Positions 60,563-64,000 of a stretch of DNA of 64,000 bases are shown piece by piece (positions within the stretch are counted from its first letter, which is position 1; every line of letters begins with the position of its first letter). The stretch is taken from the NCBI GenBank assembly GCA_023079485.1, contig CM041084.1, positions 134,260,792 through 134,324,791 of the forward strand. The letters are read 5' to 3'. The notes beneath the pieces are model-generated. The model ran no database searches. It had not been told where the DNA came from and worked only from the letters and a program-made list of their open reading frames with translations. The position numbers and the translations under genes were made by a program. Source of the stretch: Archilochus colubris (taxonomy: Eukaryota > Chordata > Aves > Apodiformes > Trochilidae).

Positions 60563-61689
60563 TTCTTGCTTGTCCAAGGGGATTGCAATAAACTACAATC
60601 AGCAGCTTCTAGGGAAAGACATTACTCTCATCATGGGAATACAGTGGTGGGAATTGTAAAATAATAATGTCTAATACTATGATTCTCACATATTATCTCT
60701 ACATATTGAAAGCATAATGTCAGTAGACATTAATTCAGCATTTTACTCTGTATACTGACAGGATATTTTGCTTGGAATAACACTGCTATTTGAGGCACAA
60801 TAATGAATGAGGTATCCCAGTGAATTGAAAATACATTTTTTAAAAATAAATGGACTGAATATTTGTTCTCCATGGTAATCTTTAAGAGCTTTGCAATCAG
60901 CTGTCTTTTTTTTTTTTTTTCAGCTGCCATCTGCATGTTCCTGAACTCACTCAGGATGTCATACAATTTTGAATGAAAAGCCTCATAAGGTCATTTTCTG
61001 TCTTAAAGCTTGACACTTAAAAGATTAAGCATATCTGCATTTGCAAAATGTGAAGCTTTTAACCCAGAATATATTTCCTGTCAAATGACAACTTATAACT
61101 ATGCAAAGCACAGCTTTTGTTTATGTGTCACAGGACTGATTATGTGTAGATTAGCTGAATCTTCAAAAGGTGTCTTAACTTTTCCGAACAGACAACAGGA
61201 ACTGACAGTTTGGAGCTAGAAACCAGCTGGGAACCTGCCTGACAGAGTATTTTTCAATTTGACCCAGGAGCTGTATTTTACATGTCTTTTCCTTATTTTA
61301 TTATTGGAAACTCTGAGACAGTGGCATAGATTTAGAATAATTCCACGTTAAATTAATAGTTTTTCTGTAGCTGGATTCATGAGGGAATAATGGATTCATT
61401 GTGTTTAGCTTTTAATCTTAATTTCTCTGAAAATATGTGATTTTAACTGTGATGATGGATTTTACAATTAGTTTTTATTTATACAGTGGAGAGCTTTGGA
61501 CCAGCATCAGGCAATGTCATGAAATTCAAAGCAAAGATCTTTCAAGATGAGATCCTCAGGACAGCCAAAATGGAAAAGGCATGAATATAATTAAGAGTTC
61601 ATGTTTTAGATGGTATTAATTTCCTCAGAAACTTACTTTCTCGCTGCATGGAAGGCTGGGTTTTTTTGTTGTTATGTTAAGATTATGAT
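60563..61689. other. AT-rich unique DNA
   Basis: No gene or repeat was recognised, apart from a T-run near 60907-60920. Confidence 0.5.
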
Positions 61690-62183
61690 GATGAGTCTTC
61701 ATCAATGACACAGTGGGACTGAGTGCACCCTCAGCAGTGTTGCAGATGACACCAACTGAATGGTGCAGTTGACGTGCCAGATGGAAAGGATGCCATTGAG
61801 AGGGACCTTTGCAAGCTTGAAAAGCAGCCTCATGTGAACCCTACTAGGTTTAGCAAGACCAAGTGCAAGGTTCTTCACCTAGGTCATGGTGATCTCTTGG
61901 GTTCTCAATAGAGGATGTCAGAATTGAGGGCAGCCCTGCAGAGGACTTGGAAGTACTGGTGATTGAAAAACTGCACATGGGCTGGCAATGTGTGTTCACA
62001 GTACAGAAAACCAGCTGTGTCCTGGGATACATCAAAAGAAGCATAGCCAGAAGGTTGAGGGAAGTAATTTTCCCCCTCTACCCCAGGAAGGTCCTCATCT
62101 TAAGTGTGGCATTGCACTAGATAATCTTTAAAGGTTCCTTCCAGCCTGACTATTTTGTGATTCTATGTGATTCTATGATTGAT
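61690..62183 (+). mobile_element. CR1 LINE with internal deletion
   Basis: The copy starts at 'tcatcaatgacacagtggga' (palm region) and runs through the ORF2 blocks 'agcaagaccaagtgcaaggt' (61852) and 'tcctgggatacatcaaaaga' (62020). Just after 'ccccctctacc' (about 62082) it jumps to the last part of the 3' UTR, ending with octamer-like 'gattctatgtgattctatg' near 62180. About 400 bp found in the related copy at 59610 is absent. Confidence 0.9.
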
Positions 62184-62496
62184 TATCTGGTTATTTGTAA
62201 GGGGAAAAAATGTATATTGAAAAATAAGTAAGGCAGAAGGGGACGATCTTTTATCTTTAAACTTAAGCTATGAATACAAAAAGGTAAATATCGAAAGAAA
62301 GGTCTTTATGTGCACCAAGTGGAAAGCATATAAAAAATGTGAAAAATGCCAAAAAGTTGCAAAGACTAATATTGTTTGCCTTACCATCTGTGAAAAGACA
62401 AGCTATGTTCTGCATTTCCTTTTCAGCTGTGGCATACGACAGAGAAGAAACTGTAAAAGCCATATATGTGATATACTGATCCATTTGCTTAAATGA

Positions 62497-62621
62497 GAAT
62501 GATAGAATCTTTCTGTTTGGAAAAGACCTCTTCTGGAAAATATAACTGAATCCAACCTTTAACCTAACTCTACCAAGTCTGTTGCTAAACCCTGTCCCTA
62601 AGCACCATATCTGCACTCAGA
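62497..62621 (-). mobile_element. CR1 3' tail fragment
   Basis: 'atgatagaatctttctgttt', 'ggaaaagacctcttctggaa', 'taacctaactctaccaagtc' and 'ccctgtccctaagcaccata' form the reversed 3' UTR of a common CR1 subfamily. Only the tail is present. Confidence 0.85.
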
Positions 62622-64000
62622 CTATGGGTTGCATATTCTGATAAATCAGTAATACCTGCCACATATTTGAGAGTATAACTTCCCTGATTATTCAGAGTCT
62701 AAGCTCTTGTGAAGAAGTTATGATCTTTGAGTCATAAGTGCTTTGACATTTATTGGAAGTGTTGCTTTCTAGGAAATTCAATACAGGCCAGCAAGAGAAA
62801 AAATAAAGGACAATAAGTTATGGACATAAATACAGTGAGTAATCAAGAACTATAATAAATCAAGGTAGAGCGTGGAATGAAGCAGGGATATAAGATGTAC
62901 CACATACCATACATTTTCTGTAACTACATAGGATTCTTCAGAGGTTCCTTAAAAAGAAACAACTGGTCAGCTTTTCAAACAGCTCATCACCATGTCTGCC
63001 AATTCAGTCATCTCTTAACTTACTTGTGGGTAAGGCACTTTGGATAAACCACTGAAATAAACTTCCATTCACAGAAACACCAGGGTCTTTATCTTTACCA
63101 TCCCCTACCTGTACCACTAGGCACATGTGTACCTGACTGGATGAAAAATATGGGTTTCCGCAATGAATTGTTTCTGCATCTGAAGGTTGCTTAGCAATGT
63201 TTCTCTCACTATAGTAAGTAATCACTGTAACTAAGTAAATTATAATAAACTGTTGAAAGAAAACACTAACAAAATTGTGTTGTCTCCAAGTAGTTAACTT
63301 ATTCTTCTGTCTTATGATCTTGTATTACTAAAATATTCCAAAGCATTGTTTCTATCCAGTAAGAAAATTTTCAGTAGTTTGTGTATGTATTTCAATGTGG
63401 TGCATCCTCAGATCTTTCTGATTTTAAAACAAACTTCTTTTTATATTTGTGGGACTAGACCTGGAAAAAATAATATTAAGTTAAGAAGGGAGGTGGCATT
63501 TTATAGTACACCCTTTCTTACTATTAAAAAAAAAATAAACATTCTTCCACTGATTACTGAAGGAAGCATAACTAAGGACTTCTAAATAAACTTTTTGTGG
63601 TGTCTGCTTTCTATGTGACACTAATTTCACTACAGACCAATGAGCCGTTGGCAAAACCCATCTATGGTTTCTATTCAGTAAAACGTCAGCATAACTCACA
63701 AAGTCTTTAAATAAAACAAAACAAAAAAATCAATCAAGTATGCACTGGAGGTAATTTTTCTTGTCAAAAATGTATGGATTCAGAAAAAAATGATGGAGAG
63801 TTACAGGACAGCATTAGCTGGTGAACATAACATAGGGAGTTAAGATTGCTGAAGGACAAAATACGGACCCGAACAAGTGGTACTGCTTCAGGGGCGGGCA
63901 GATAATTTTTATGCTGATAATTATTTTCTGCATAATGTGATTCATTAAACAGTCAAATGAAATTTCCTAACACCTCAGGCATTGTCAATAGCATTCTTTG
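62622..64000. other. AT-rich unique DNA
   Basis: No gene or repeat family was recognised to the window end. ORFs up to 79 codons match nothing known. Confidence 0.5.

Noticed and set aside
1..64000. Search by eye for tRNA, rRNA or other structural RNA genes and for exons of a host gene
   Set aside because: No cloverleaf with A and B boxes, no rRNA-like segment and no recognisable protein-coding exon was found. Small exons could still be missed without alignment.

Overview
The window reads as nuclear DNA from a bird, most likely a neoavian and possibly a songbird. It is AT-rich and carries no convincing host gene. The repeats identify the source: about sixteen pieces of CR1, the dominant avian non-LTR retrotransposon, some still carrying its (ATTCTATG)n 3' tail, and endogenous-retrovirus LTRs that open with TGTCCTGGTTT, as in a widespread avian ERVL-like family. 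The species assignment is inference from these repeats.

Layout. 1-476: 3' part of a CR1 that enters from the left. 1298-1644: possible small LTR. 1645-24799: mostly unique AT-rich DNA with CR1 scraps at 6290-6575 and 17019-17335. 24800-26260: long, old minus-strand CR1. 26261-30256: unique DNA with a CR1 tail at 29405-29510 and a hairpin cluster at 29787-29895. 30257-31060 and 31441-32155: two same-strand solo LTRs of one family, the first with a perfect 5-bp target-site duplication (TSD). 33030-34372: CR1 with a decayed reverse transcriptase. 35690-37210: internally deleted CR1 and a CR1 tail. 38473-39343: the best-preserved CR1. 40716-40959: a striking foldback element with 104-bp inverted arms and a 6-bp TSD. 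49224-49444: a 221-bp LTR-like relative of it, also with a 6-bp TSD. 50946-52337: two CR1s in a row on the minus strand. 53040-53190: a third LTR remnant. 54845-55440, 58139-58765, 59610-60562, 61690-62183 and 62497-62621: more CR1 copies. Simple repeats include (GTTAT)14 at 57866-57935 and a poly(A) plus polypyrimidine block at 56100-56545.

How it fits together. The longest open frames (232 and 245 codons) are both C-terminal pieces of the CR1 reverse-transcriptase protein; every other ORF is short and unrecognised. CR1 fragments total roughly 10 kb, about 15% of the window. The rest is intergenic or intronic DNA, and the sequence does not say which.

The most interesting object is the foldback at 40716-40959. 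Its left half is related to the left half of the LTR-like element at 49224-49444, but its right half is an inverted copy of its own left half. Since it is flanked by a clean 6-bp TSD, it appears to have integrated in that palindromic form, with the same kind of terminus at both ends.
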